Shown here piece after piece: positions 30,818-39,994 of a DNA stretch of 42,520 bases (within the stretch, counting starts at the first letter, position 1; each line of letters starts with the position of its first letter). A program made the position numbers and the translations under genes. The notes under the pieces were generated by a model. It ran no database searches, was not told the DNA's origin, and saw only the letters and a list, made by a program, of their open reading frames with translations. The stretch is from Planctomycetota bacterium (GTDB lineage: Bacteria; Planctomycetota; Phycisphaerae; Phycisphaerales; SM1A02): NCBI GenBank assembly GCA_022564665.1, contig JADFKZ010000007.1, positions 1-42,520 of the forward strand, given 5' to 3'.

Positions 30818-33006
30818 CCATGAGTAGCCCCTGGACCGTCACCGTTGACCAGGAGTGGATCGCCTGGCTCACCTTTGATCTGCCGGACCGGAAGGTGAAC
30901 ACCTTGACGGCAGCGGCCATGACCGAGCTGAGGGGGATACTCGACCAGTTCCCCGGGGACCGCCAGATCCGGGCGTTGGTCATCACCAGCGCCAAGCGCG
31001 ACAGCTTCATCGTGGGGGCGGACATCGATGAGCTGGCCGCAATCACGAGCGTCGAGGATGCTCAGACCAAGGCTCGAACGGGTCGCGAGGTGTTCGACAC
31101 GCTCCAGGCAGTCTCGCTTCCCACCATCGCCGTGATCGATGGAGCCTGTCTCGGCGGCGGTCTGGAGATGGCGCTCGCCTGTGACTACCGGCTGGTCACC
31201 GATCGTGACAAGACCAGTCTCGGCTTTCCGGAGGTCAACCTCGGCATCATCCCGGGATGGGGGGGCACCCAGCGTCTGCCCAGCCTCGTCGGCTTGACAC
31301 AAGCCCTTCAGATGATCCTCTCCGGCAAGCCGGTCGACGGTCCCAAGGCGTACAGAGTCGGACTCGCCGACGGCATCGTGGCCCCGCAGTTCCTCAAAGA
31401 GCAGACCCATCGCTTCGTCGATCGGGTATCGGGTGCGTCGGGTCGACGCGAGGTCTTGGCGCGGCGGCGGGCGGCGGTCCCGTTTCCAATGAGGCTCCTT
31501 GCCGCAACGTGGCCGGGCCGGCGGCTGATCTACGGCCGGGTCAAGCATCAGGTCCTCGCCAGGACCAAGGGCCACTACCCGGCGCCATTGGAAGCGCTTC
31601 AGGTGGTCAGCGCAACCCACCACCGCCGCAACGTTGACGGGGGTGCGGTTGAGACCGAGGCGTTTGCCCGCCTCACCGGCACCGCGATCAGCCGCAACCT
31701 GGTCTGGCTCTTTCAGGCGGGGCAGCGTCTGAAGAAGGGCGTCCGCACTTCGAGTAAGCCGCCTCATCCGATCTCGGCAGCCGGGGTGGTGGGGGCCGGC
31801 ATTATGGGAAGCGGGATCGCGTGTGCCCTGAGCAACGTGGGGATCTCCGTCCGGATGAAGGACGTTCGGTGGGAGGTTGTGGCCAAGGGCATGGCGTCGG
31901 CCGCGTCGATCTACCGACGGCGCGTCAAGCGCCGCAGGATGACCCCGGACCAGATGAGCCTCGCCATGCACCGGATTGCACCCACCGTCGACGACGTGGG
32001 GTTTGGGGGGCTCGATCTCGTCATCGAGGCCGTTGTAGAGGATCTCCAGATCAAGAAGACGGTCCTCCGCTCGATCGAGAAGCATGTCCGCCCTGATACG
32101 ATCATCGCCACCAATACCTCGAGCCTGTCACTGGAGTCGCTGGCCGGCGACCTCGCCCATCCAGAGCGGTTCGTCGGTCTGCACTTCTTCAACCCGGTCG
32201 ACCGGATGCCGCTGGTCGAGGTGGTTGCGGCCGGTCGGACCTCGCCGGGAACGCTCGTCGCTGCCGCCGCGCTCGTCAGGCGGTTGGGAAAGATCCCGAT
32301 GGTGGTGGGTGATTGCGCCGGCTTTCTCGTCAACCGGATCCTCCTTCCCTACCTCATCGAGTCGGCATGGATGTTCGAGGAGGGTACTGAGATCGAGCGG
32401 ATCGACGGGCTGCTGGAGAAGTTCGGCATGCCCATGGGGCCGTTGGCGCTGGTCGACGAGGTCGGTTTGGACACCGGGTACAAGGTGGCCAAGGTCCTCG
32501 AGGACGCCTACGGCGACAGGATGCGCGTCCCCGGGGCGCTGGGAGCGATCGCCGAGAACGGGGATTTCCTGGGCAAGAAGAGCGGGTGCGGCTTCTACCG
32601 GTACCGCAACGGTCACCGGCGGCCGAACCGGCGTCTGGGGAGGCTGGCCAGGCGGTCCCGCCAAGTCGACGGCGTCCGCGCCCGCACGCTCTCCGACGAG
32701 GAGATCGTCGATCGAGCAATTCTGATCATGGTCAACGAGGCGGCCCGGTGTATTGGGGAAGGCGTGGTGGAAGGCCCCGAAGCGGTGGACATGGCCATGG
32801 TCCTGGGCACGGGGTTCGCCCCGTTTCGCGGGGGCCTGCTCCGCTATGCCGATGAGCGGGGCGTTTCGGGCATCAAGGCGCGTCTGGGCGAGCTGAGCAG
32901 TGCGTTCGGCGACCGGTTCACCTCCGCGCCGTTGATCGACTCGATCGCCGACAACGGTGGCGGCTTCTATGGGTCGGCCTCGGGGGGTGTTCAAGATGCC
33001 AAGTAA
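30814..33006 (+). CDS. Bifunctional enoyl-CoA hydratase / 3-hydroxyacyl-CoA dehydrogenase (FadJ/FadB-like)
   Basis: 730 residues, the usual size for FadB/FadJ alpha subunits. The N-terminal crotonase half carries I-V-G-A-D-I-D-E-L, A-C-L-G-G-G-L-E-M-A-L-A-C-D-Y-R-L and F-P-E-V-N-L-G-I-I-P-G-W-G-G-T, with two candidate catalytic Glu. The dehydrogenase half has the NAD loop G-V-V-G-A-G-I-M-G-S-G-I-A and the catalytic His block F-V-G-L-H-F-F-N-P-V. A second C-terminal repeat (V-D-M-A-M-V-L-G-T-G-F-A-P-F-R-G-G) closes it. It hydrates enoyl-CoA and oxidises the product. It begins within the thiolase stop and ends overlapping the acyl-CoA dehydrogenase start by 11 bp. Confidence 0.93.
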   Translation: MTMSSPWTVTVDQEWIAWLTFDLPDRKVNTLTAAAMTELRGILDQFPGDRQIRALVITSAKRDSFIVGADIDELAAITSVEDAQTKARTGREVFDTLQAVSLPTIAVIDGACLGGGLEMALACDYRLVTDRDKTSLGFPEVNLGIIPGWGGTQRLPSLVGLTQALQMILSGKPVDGPKAYRVGLADGIVAPQFLKEQTHRFVDRVSGASGRREVLARRRAAVPFPMRLLAATWPGRRLIYGRVKHQVLARTKGHYPAPLEALQVVSATHHRRNVDGGAVETEAFARLTGTAISRNLVWLFQAGQRLKKGVRTSSKPPHPISAAGVVGAGIMGSGIACALSNVGISVRMKDVRWEVVAKGMASAASIYRRRVKRRRMTPDQMSLAMHRIAPTVDDVGFGGLDLVIEAVVEDLQIKKTVLRSIEKHVRPDTIIATNTSSLSLESLAGDLAHPERFVGLHFFNPVDRMPLVEVVAAGRTSPGTLVAAAALVRRLGKIPMVVGDCAGFLVNRILLPYLIESAWMFEEGTEIERIDGLLEKFGMPMGPLALVDEVGLDTGYKVAKVLEDAYGDRMRVPGALGAIAENGDFLGKKSGCGFYRYRNGHRRPNRRLGRLARRSRQVDGVRARTLSDEEIVDRAILIMVNEAARCIGEGVVEGPEAVDMAMVLGTGFAPFRGGLLRYADERGVSGIKARLGELSSAFGDRFTSAPLIDSIADNGGGFYGSASGGVQDAK

Positions 33007-34954
33007 GTCGCTCAGCCAGCCCGATCCCCCGCCGGTCGAGCAGACCCCGCTGCTGGCGTCCCTCGACGGCCTCAACCGCGGGCAGCGAGCGGCGATGGAG
33101 ATGACCGAGAGCGCGCGCGAGGCCAGCACCGGGAAGGAGAGCTTTGCGGGCGGGCTGTTCGTGGGACGTTTCGACCTCGGCGAGGTGGATCCCTTTCCCC
33201 GGCAGGATCCCGACCAACGGCGTGTGGGTGACGAGATGGTGCGCGCGGTGTCTGCATTCCTCGCCGAGCACCTCGACCCCGACGAGGTTGATGAGACGCG
33301 GACGATTCCCGTCGAGGTCATTGAAGGGCTCAAGGACCTCGGCGTCTTTCGCATGAAGGTGCCCTGTGCCTACGGGGGCCTGGGCTTCTCACAGGTCAAC
33401 TACAACCGAGTGCTGATGGCGATCGCCTCCTACTGCGGCTCGACCGCGGTCTTGGTGTCGGCGCACCAGTCGATCGGCGTCCCGCAGCCCATAAAGATGT
33501 TCGGTACGCCCGAGCAGAAGGAGCGGTTTCTACGGCGGATCGCCGACGGGGCGCTGTCGGCGTTCGCGCTCACCGAGGAGGATGCAGGCTCGGACCCGGC
33601 GCGGATGATGACGACCGCGACACTGAGCAACGACGGATCGCATTACCTGCTCAACGGGCTGAAGCAATGGACAACCAACGGGCCCATCGCGGATCTGTTT
33701 GTCGTGATGGCGCAAACCCGGCCCTTCGCAACCCCTGGCAGCGAGCCCGACGGGCGTGGCCCCAGGATCACCGCGTTCATCGTTGAGGCGGACTCGCCCG
33801 GCGTCGAGATCGTTCACCGCTGCGACTTCATGGGCCTGCGGGCAATCCAGAACGGGCTGATCCGCTTCCGAGACGTCAGGGTGCCCGCCGAGAATCTGAT
33901 CTGGGGAGAGGGGCTCGGTCTCAAGCTTGCCCTCACGACGCTCAACATCGGCCGGCTGACCCTTCCCGCCGCCTGCACCGGGGTGGGCAAGCAGTGCCTT
34001 TCGATCGTCAGGCGGTGGGGCGGGGAGCGGGTGCAGTGGGGTCTGCCCATCGGCGAGCATGAGACGGGCAGCCACAAGATCGCCTTTATCGCGTGCACGA
34101 CGTTTGCCATGGAAGCGGTGACCTGGCTGACGTCGCACTGGGCGGACAGGGGTCAGGACATCAGAATCGAGGCGGCGCTGGCCAAGCTCTTTTGCTCCGA
34201 GGCGACGTGGAGGATCGTCGACGAGACCCTGCAGTTGCGCGGCGGCCGGGGCTACGAGCGCGCGACCTCCCTACGGGCGCGGGGGGAAGCGGCGTATCCC
34301 GTGGAGCGGATGCTGAGAGACTGCCGCATCAACACGATCATCGAGGGCACGTCGGAGATCATGCGGCTGTTCCTCGCTCGCGAGGCGCTGGATCCGCACC
34401 TGAGGCGGGCGGCGGACCTCCTGGGCAACGGGGTGAGCCTCGCCAAGAAGATCAAGGCAGCGGCCGGCTTCGCGGGCTTCTACGCCAAGTGGTACCCGGC
34501 GCAGCGGCTCGCGGCGATGTGGCCGAAGCGGTACGCCTTTGCGGGGCCGCTTGGTCGCCACTATCGCTTCATCGATCGCTCGTCACACCGTCTTGCGGTG
34601 GCGCTGTTCGGGGCGATGGCCCGCCACGGTCGGACGCTCCCACGGCGGCAGATCCTGTTGGGCCACCTCATGGATATCGGCATGGAGCTCTTCGCGATGG
34701 CCGCTAGCTGCGGATACGCTCGAGCCCGGGCGGCCGACGGACACCACAATGGGGGCGACCCGAAGCGGATGGCGGATCTCTTCTGCCGCCAGGCGCGGCG
34801 GCGCATCGAGGCGCACTTCCTGGCGCTGCGGTGGCGTCCCAAGAGGACCAACGCCTTGGCCCGGCAGGTTCTCGGGGGTGAGTTCCTCTGGATGGAAGAG
34901 GGCATCATTCCCATCTGCGGGATCGCGGATCCAGCGCGGGCTGAGGCCGACTGA
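32996..34954 (+). CDS. Large acyl-CoA dehydrogenase (VLCAD-type)
   Basis: 652 residues, longer than the ~380 of ordinary acyl-CoA dehydrogenases and in the range of VLCAD/ACAD9-like enzymes with an extra C-terminal helical domain. FAD/substrate blocks are visible: F-A-L-T-E-E-D-A-G-S-D-P-A, K-Q-W-T-T-N-G-P-I-A, F-M-G-L-R-A-I-Q-N-G, and L-R-G-G-R-G-Y-E-R-A-T-S with R-D-C-R-I-N-T-I-I-E-G-T-S-E-I. It performs the first, FAD-dependent desaturation of long acyl-CoA. ATG 32996 lies inside the end of the FadJ gene. It stops immediately before the acyltransferase-hydrolase gene. An unusual ~70-residue polar N-terminal extension precedes the core. Confidence 0.9.
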   Translation: MPSKSLSQPDPPPVEQTPLLASLDGLNRGQRAAMEMTESAREASTGKESFAGGLFVGRFDLGEVDPFPRQDPDQRRVGDEMVRAVSAFLAEHLDPDEVDETRTIPVEVIEGLKDLGVFRMKVPCAYGGLGFSQVNYNRVLMAIASYCGSTAVLVSAHQSIGVPQPIKMFGTPEQKERFLRRIADGALSAFALTEEDAGSDPARMMTTATLSNDGSHYLLNGLKQWTTNGPIADLFVVMAQTRPFATPGSEPDGRGPRITAFIVEADSPGVEIVHRCDFMGLRAIQNGLIRFRDVRVPAENLIWGEGLGLKLALTTLNIGRLTLPAACTGVGKQCLSIVRRWGGERVQWGLPIGEHETGSHKIAFIACTTFAMEAVTWLTSHWADRGQDIRIEAALAKLFCSEATWRIVDETLQLRGGRGYERATSLRARGEAAYPVERMLRDCRINTIIEGTSEIMRLFLAREALDPHLRRAADLLGNGVSLAKKIKAAAGFAGFYAKWYPAQRLAAMWPKRYAFAGPLGRHYRFIDRSSHRLAVALFGAMARHGRTLPRRQILLGHLMDIGMELFAMAASCGYARARAADGHHNGGDPKRMADLFCRQARRRIEAHFLALRWRPKRTNALARQVLGGEFLWMEEGIIPICGIADPARAEAD

Positions 34955-37114
34955 ATGGCGCTGAGGACGTACAAGCTCACGGGTTTCGCGGTCAACGCGC
35001 TCAAGGCAATGCTCGGGGTGCACCTGAGGGTGACCGGAACCGAGCACCTTGTCGAACAGCCGACGCTGTTTGTGGCCAACCACTTCACCCGCATCGAGAC
35101 ATTCCTCATCCCCTATGTCATCTTCCGGCATGCGCAACGGCCGGTCCGTTGCCTGGGCACCCACAGTGTCTTCAAGGGGATCTTCGGGAGGTACTTCCGG
35201 GCAATCGGCGGCATGTCCACCCGCGATCCACGGAGGAACCGGACGATCATCCGCGACCTGATGACCGGTCGCTGGGACTGGGTGATCTACCCCGAAGGGG
35301 GAATGATCAAGAACAAGAAGATGCTCTACCGGGGCCGTCTGCAGCTGGATCATCCGGAGCGGCACGGCCCGCCGCACACCGGAGCGGCGATGCTGGCGTT
35401 GAAGGCGGCTATGTGCAAGCACCGCTACTGCGAGGCGTGCCATGAGGATGATCTGCGGCGGATGGAATATTACGAGGAGGCCTACGGGCTGACCGACTGC
35501 GATCAGATCTGCCCCAGGGAGATCGTCATCGTGCCGGTGACGCTCACCTTCTACCCGATGCGTCCGAGCCGGAATCTCATCAACCGCCTGGCCGGACTCC
35601 TCATGCGCGACCTGGACCCGCGGCTCGACGAGGAGCTGCAGGTTGAAGGGAGCATTCTGCTGAAGGGCTCTCAGATCAGCATCCACTTCGGCGAGCCCAT
35701 CGATGTGGCAAAGTACCTGGGCAAGGTGACGGCGCTGGCCCGCCGGGTGGTGGGCGTTTTCTCGGAGGCCAGTCGGACGGACTTCTTCCTGCGCCAGCAG
35801 GCAAGGCGCCTTACCGAGGAGTGCATGCGCAGCATCTACGGCAACATCGAGGTCAACTTCGACCACCTGCTGGCCTTTGGCCTCCGCGCCTTTGGCGGGG
35901 AGCGGATTGCCGCCGACGACCTCCACCGGGCGCTGTATCTGGCGGCGGTTGAGCTCGCCTCAGACCCCAGCGCCCGCCTGCATCCCTCCGTTGGAAACGG
36001 CATCGCCGCCCTGGTGACGGGACAGCCCTATGAGCCGCTGGCAAGCAGCCTCCGTCTTGCCGGCAAGGAAGGGATTCTGCGGTGCGACAACGGCTACTAC
36101 CTGATCGATCAGGAGGCCCTTTCGCAGGATCACGAGTTTCACAACATCAGGCTGGAGAAGATCCTCCAGGTCATCGGCAACGAGGTGGAGCCGGTGCGTC
36201 CTGCCGTCGAGGCACTCAAGCGACATGTCAATCTCTCCAGCGCTGAGTTGCGGACCAAGACCTCCCAGGCACTGCGGGATTTCCAGATCACGCGATACGA
36301 GCGGGAGTATCAAGCGGTCTACCGCCCGGAGGTCTCCAAGCCCAGGGAGTTCGGTGAGCCGTTCTTTCTCGAGAAGGCGGACGCGCGCGCCGGTGTGGTC
36401 CTCGTCCACGGGTATCTATCCTGTCCAGAGCAGGTTCGCCCGCTTGGAACCTACCTCAACAGCCGCGGATGGTGTGTCTACGGTGTGCGGCTGGGCGGCC
36501 ACGGGACCGCGCCCAAGCAGCTGGCCGAGGTGCAATGGACCCAATGGGTTCAGGAGGTCAGACACGGATGCGCGATTCTCCGGCAGCACTGCGAGACGAT
36601 CGTGGTGGGGGGGTTCTCGCTCGGTGGAACGCTTGCCCTCCTGGTGGCAGCGGGCCGAGGTGCCGGGATCCAAGGCGTCTTCAGCATCAATGCCCCGGTC
36701 AAGCTTCGCGATCCCCGGGCGCCGCTGGTTGGGCCGATCATCGGGTGGAACGGAGCGATGCGAATGCTCGGTCTGACGGACGGCTACTACCGGTTGCTGA
36801 ACGATGACACGGAGAGTCCCGATCTCAACTACAAGACCTACGACCTGGCCTCCATTCGTCAGCTTCGGCTTGCGGTGCGCGCTTCTCGGAAAGTCCTCGG
36901 CGAGGTGACGGCCCCGGCGCTGGTCATCCAGTCAACCAAGGACCCGCTGGTCGGGCCCGACGGGGCGTCGGCCCTGATGGAGCGGCTGGGAGGGCGGGAC
37001 AAGGTTCTCGTGGCGCTTCCCTTCGATCGACACGTGATCGTCCGCGGCGAAGGAAGCGAGAAGGTCTTCGATGCGGTGGGAAGATTCGTCAAGCGGATCG
37101 CGGGCGAAGCGTAA
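34955..37114 (+). CDS. PlsC-type acyltransferase fused to alpha/beta hydrolase
   Basis: 719 residues. The first ~290 form a glycerol-3-phosphate/lysophosphatidate acyltransferase: motif I reads N-H43-F-T-R-I-E48, with Glu in place of the usual Asp of H-x4-D, and motif III is Y-P-E114-G-G. Between them and the next strand lies a Cys/His insert (C154, C159, C162-H163, C182, C186). A linker of about 180 residues follows. The last ~240 residues are an alpha/beta hydrolase with H-G-Y-L-S, nucleophile S555 in G-F-S-L-G-G, D663 in S-T-K-D-P and H693 in D-R-H-V-I. It could attach and release acyl chains in one polypeptide (inference). ATG 34955 follows the preceding stop with no gap, the last gene of the beta-oxidation operon. 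Confidence 0.88.
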   Translation: MALRTYKLTGFAVNALKAMLGVHLRVTGTEHLVEQPTLFVANHFTRIETFLIPYVIFRHAQRPVRCLGTHSVFKGIFGRYFRAIGGMSTRDPRRNRTIIRDLMTGRWDWVIYPEGGMIKNKKMLYRGRLQLDHPERHGPPHTGAAMLALKAAMCKHRYCEACHEDDLRRMEYYEEAYGLTDCDQICPREIVIVPVTLTFYPMRPSRNLINRLAGLLMRDLDPRLDEELQVEGSILLKGSQISIHFGEPIDVAKYLGKVTALARRVVGVFSEASRTDFFLRQQARRLTEECMRSIYGNIEVNFDHLLAFGLRAFGGERIAADDLHRALYLAAVELASDPSARLHPSVGNGIAALVTGQPYEPLASSLRLAGKEGILRCDNGYYLIDQEALSQDHEFHNIRLEKILQVIGNEVEPVRPAVEALKRHVNLSSAELRTKTSQALRDFQITRYEREYQAVYRPEVSKPREFGEPFFLEKADARAGVVLVHGYLSCPEQVRPLGTYLNSRGWCVYGVRLGGHGTAPKQLAEVQWTQWVQEVRHGCAILRQHCETIVVGGFSLGGTLALLVAAGRGAGIQGVFSINAPVKLRDPRAPLVGPIIGWNGAMRMLGLTDGYYRLLNDDTESPDLNYKTYDLASIRQLRLAVRASRKVLGEVTAPALVIQSTKDPLVGPDGASALMERLGGRDKVLVALPFDRHVIVRGEGSEKVFDAVGRFVKRIAGEA

Positions 37115-37333
37115 GCGAGGCCGTCAGCTGTCAGCCGATGCGGGGACCGAACGGATCGCAGCAGGTTCGTCCCGGCAGGATGCCTGGTATCCCGAGGGGC
37201 GGAGCCCAGAGGGCGCAGCCCCGAAGGCCTCAGCCGCAAAGGACCACAGCCGCGCCCGGCAGGACGCCAAGCGGCGTGGGAACATGGATGTCGAGCGGCT
37301 GACAGATAAAAAGGCTTTGGGCTGTCGGCTTCT
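37115..37333. repeat. Noncoding gap with inverted repeat and degenerate tandem units
   Basis: CTGTCAGCCG at 37128-37137 and CGGCTGACAG at 37296-37305 are an exact 10-bp inverted repeat 178 bp end to end. Inside, about 37193-37251, four units of 14-16 bases each end in GAGCC or CAGCC and share a GGGCG/GGCCT-like centre. No gene is supported. It lies between convergent genes, so it could be a transcription end region or a small non-autonomous element. Confidence 0.45.
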
Positions 37334-39085
37334 CTACACGAAACGCTGGTTGACCACGTCGTAGAGGCCCTGGTCGGTGATGCGGAGCTCCGGGATGACG
37401 CTCAGTGCGAGGAAGGAGAGCGTGCCGAAGGGGCAGGGGAGCTGGGAGCCCAGTGCCCGGGCGGCCTGGCGCACCTCGATCAGCTGCCGGCAGACCGTCT
37501 CGGCGTCGCTCATCGAAAGCAGACCCGCCACCGGAAGCGGCAGCCGCCCGGCGATCGCTCCCCCGGCGGCCACCACGAAACCGCCTCCAGTCTCGGCAAG
37601 CGCCCGGGCGCACAGGAGCATGTCGGTGGGGTTGGTGCCGGCGATGATGAGGTTGTGGGAGTCGTGGGCGACGGATGAGCCCAGCGCGCCATGTCGGCGG
37701 AAGCCGAACCCCTCGACCAGGCCGAGCCCGATCGAGCCGCTGGCCCGGTGACGCTCGATCGAGGCGATCACCACCACGTCGACGTCGGGGTCAAATGCCC
37801 ACAGACCGTCATCGGAGCGTTTGACGGAGCGGCTCAGATGCCTGGTGATGATCTGATCTTCAACGATCCCGATGACGGGTGACGCCCCGCCGCCATCGGG
37901 CAGTCCGGCGGAAAGCCCAAATGCCGACTCATCCAGCGCCGGCAGATGGACGGTGTTGTCGGGTCTGATCTCGCACGGGGCGGTCTCACCGAGATACCGC
38001 CCTCCGCGGGCGACCACACGGCCGTTCTTGATGACCAGCGACACCCCGAACTCGGTGAGGTCATCGGCCACCACGAGATCCGCCTTGTATCCCGGTGCCA
38101 CCGCCCCGCGGTCGGCAAGACCATAATGGCGGGCCGGCACGAGGGTGGTGTGGCGGATCGCCCGTTCCGGGGGCATGCCCGCCGCCACCAGCCGACGCAG
38201 GAGCGCGTCGAGGTGGCCGTTGGCCGCCAGATCATCGGGATGGATGTCATCGGTGCAGAGGCACCAATCGCCGATCCCCTCCTCCAGAAGCAGCGGTGTC
38301 AGTGTGTCCAGATTGCGAGCGATCGACCCCTCCCGCACCTGAAGCAGCATGCCCAGGGCGGCCTTGGCCCGTGCCTCGGCGATCTCGGTGGACTCGTGAT
38401 CGGATCGAATGCCCGCCGCCGCATAGGCGAGAAGATCCCTTCCTGTCACTCCCGGGGCGTGACCGTCGATCACCGCCCGACGGGCGGCGGTGGTCGCGAT
38501 CTTCTCAACCACATCGTCGTCGCCCTCCAGGACGCCCGGGAAGTTCATCATCTCGCCGAGCCCGAGGACGCCGGGGATCTGAAGCAACTCGTCGATCGCC
38601 GCGGCATCAAGGTTGGCGCCCGCATGCTCCCAATTGACCGCCGGGACGCACGAGGGCGCCATGAAGTACATATCCAGCGGCAACCCCTGGCTCTGGGCAA
38701 CAAGCAGTTCAACGCCCCGGATACCCATGACGTTGGCGATCTCGTGGGGGTCGGCGATAACGGTGCCCGTACCATGGGGCACGATGAGGCGGGCCAACTC
38801 TCCCGGAAGAAGCAACGTGCTCTCGAGATGGATGTGCGCGTCGATCAAGCTCGGGAATATGACCGAGCCGGCGACGGAGATCTCCATTGCCGCCTCCCAC
38901 CGGTAGGGTCCCACCCCGGCGACAAAGCCGTCGGCGATGACCACGTCTGCCTCGTGAAGCTGTTGGGTAAACACGTTGACCACCTGCGCCCCCTTCAAGA
39001 GGAGGTCGCCGGGCTCCAGGCCGCGAGCGACGCGGATGCGGCGCCGCAGGACCGCAGGGTCCACAGGGGTCACGGGGAGGCTCAT
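37334..39085 (-). CDS. ade: Adenine deaminase
   Basis: 583 residues of the amidohydrolase superfamily, matching the length and order of bacterial adenine deaminases (AdeC/Ade). The metal-binding motif is I-D-A-H-I-H-L-E-S-T, followed by T-V-I-A-D-P-H-E-I-A-N-V-M-G. Further family marks are G-L-G-E-M-M-N-F-P-G-V, I-D-G-H-A-P-G-V-T-G, S-D-H-E-S-T, C-T-D-D-I-H-P, and near the end S-S-V-A-H-D-S-H-N-L-I-I-A-G. It converts adenine to hypoxanthine and ammonia using Mn or Fe. ATG 39085 was preferred over 39112, which adds nine unlikely residues. It is divergent from the methyltransferase with about 36 bp between starts. Confidence 0.93.
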   Translation of the reverse strand: MSLPVTPVDPAVLRRRIRVARGLEPGDLLLKGAQVVNVFTQQLHEADVVIADGFVAGVGPYRWEAAMEISVAGSVIFPSLIDAHIHLESTLLLPGELARLIVPHGTGTVIADPHEIANVMGIRGVELLVAQSQGLPLDMYFMAPSCVPAVNWEHAGANLDAAAIDELLQIPGVLGLGEMMNFPGVLEGDDDVVEKIATTAARRAVIDGHAPGVTGRDLLAYAAAGIRSDHESTEIAEARAKAALGMLLQVREGSIARNLDTLTPLLLEEGIGDWCLCTDDIHPDDLAANGHLDALLRRLVAAGMPPERAIRHTTLVPARHYGLADRGAVAPGYKADLVVADDLTEFGVSLVIKNGRVVARGGRYLGETAPCEIRPDNTVHLPALDESAFGLSAGLPDGGGASPVIGIVEDQIITRHLSRSVKRSDDGLWAFDPDVDVVVIASIERHRASGSIGLGLVEGFGFRRHGALGSSVAHDSHNLIIAGTNPTDMLLCARALAETGGGFVVAAGGAIAGRLPLPVAGLLSMSDAETVCRQLIEVRQAARALGSQLPCPFGTLSFLALSVIPELRITDQGLYDVVNQRFV

Positions 39086-39121
39086 GACCCCTACTGTACT
39101 GGCCGCTACCATGGCAAAGGC

Positions 39122-39994
39122 ATGAACCCGCCAGTTCCTTCATTGGGCTTCGGCAAGACTCTGGCAGCGGGAATCGGGCTCGCCCTGCTCGCGGCTGCGG
39201 CGATGGTCACGGCGAAGGCGCTCCCCGGGCAGACCACCGAGGAAGCGCCCGCGGTGCCGCAGACACCCCAGAAAGCTACGCCTCAAGCCCAGCGTCCGGC
39301 GCTTGAGCCGCCCGCCGCCCGCCAACGAATCGCGGAGCGGTTGGAGATGGTTCGCAGGACGATCACCCATCCCGACGATCGTCGCACTCCGGTTCGCGAC
39401 GAGGCGGTGGTGGAGGCGATCAAGACCGCGCCGCGTCATGTCTTTGTGCCCCGGGAGCGTCGCAGCCTTGCGTATCGGGACTCGCCGCTTTCCATCGGAT
39501 ATGGCCAGACGATCTCCCAGCCCTACATCGTGGCCCTGATGAGTGAGCTGCTGGATCTCGACCCCTCAGACAAGGTGCTCGAGATCGGAACCGGCTCCGG
39601 TTACCAGGCGGCGGTGCTGGGCTCCCTGACCCCGAACGTCTACACGGTGGAGATCATCAAGCCCCTCTATGAACGGGCGCAACGCGATCTGTTGAGCCAG
39701 GGGTACGATGACGTCCACTGTCTCAATGCCGACGGCTATTACGGGTGGGCTGAGCACGCTCCCTTTGACGCCATCATCGTCACCTGCGCCGCCGGACACC
39801 TGCCCCCGCCGTTGTGGGAGCAGCTCGCCGTCGGCGGACGGATCGTGATACCCATAGGTGGACCCTACCAGGTGCAGCGGCTGGTCGTGCTCCGCAAGCT
39901 GCCCGACGGCAGCCGCAGGTCCGAAGCGATCATCGGCGTCCGGTTCGTGCCCATGACCGGGGCCGTGGAGCGGACGCCTGAGAACGGGCGTTGA
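39122..39994 (+). CDS. Exported protein-L-isoaspartate O-methyltransferase
   Basis: 290 residues. The C-terminal ~210 are a PCMT domain: P-R-H-V-F-V-P-R-E, S-I-G-Y-G-Q-T-I-S-Q-P-Y-I-V-A-L-M, SAM motif I V-L-E-I-G-T-G-S-G-Y-Q-A-A-V-L, and the I-I-V-T-C-A-A-G-H-L-P block. It methylates isoaspartyl residues in damaged proteins. The first 25 residues (A-A-G-I-G-L-A-L-L-A-A-A-A-M-V) form a signal or anchor, then a Pro/Gln/Thr spacer. So unlike cytosolic Pcm it may work outside the cytoplasm, where SAM supply is a puzzle, or stay membrane-tethered. The frame is open far upstream, but that part is antisense to ade. Confidence 0.85.
   Translation: MNPPVPSLGFGKTLAAGIGLALLAAAAMVTAKALPGQTTEEAPAVPQTPQKATPQAQRPALEPPAARQRIAERLEMVRRTITHPDDRRTPVRDEAVVEAIKTAPRHVFVPRERRSLAYRDSPLSIGYGQTISQPYIVALMSELLDLDPSDKVLEIGTGSGYQAAVLGSLTPNVYTVEIIKPLYERAQRDLLSQGYDDVHCLNADGYYGWAEHAPFDAIIVTCAAGHLPPPLWEQLAVGGRIVIPIGGPYQVQRLVVLRKLPDGSRRSEAIIGVRFVPMTGAVERTPENGR

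Noticed and set aside
34583-35926. 447-codon minus-strand open frame
   Set aside because: Antisense to the acyl-CoA dehydrogenase and acyltransferase, both clear by motif.
37946-39121. Long open frame continuous with the methyltransferase on the plus strand
   Set aside because: It is antisense to adenine deaminase and reads as His/Arg/Gly-rich low-complexity sequence; the signal peptide at 39122 marks the true start.
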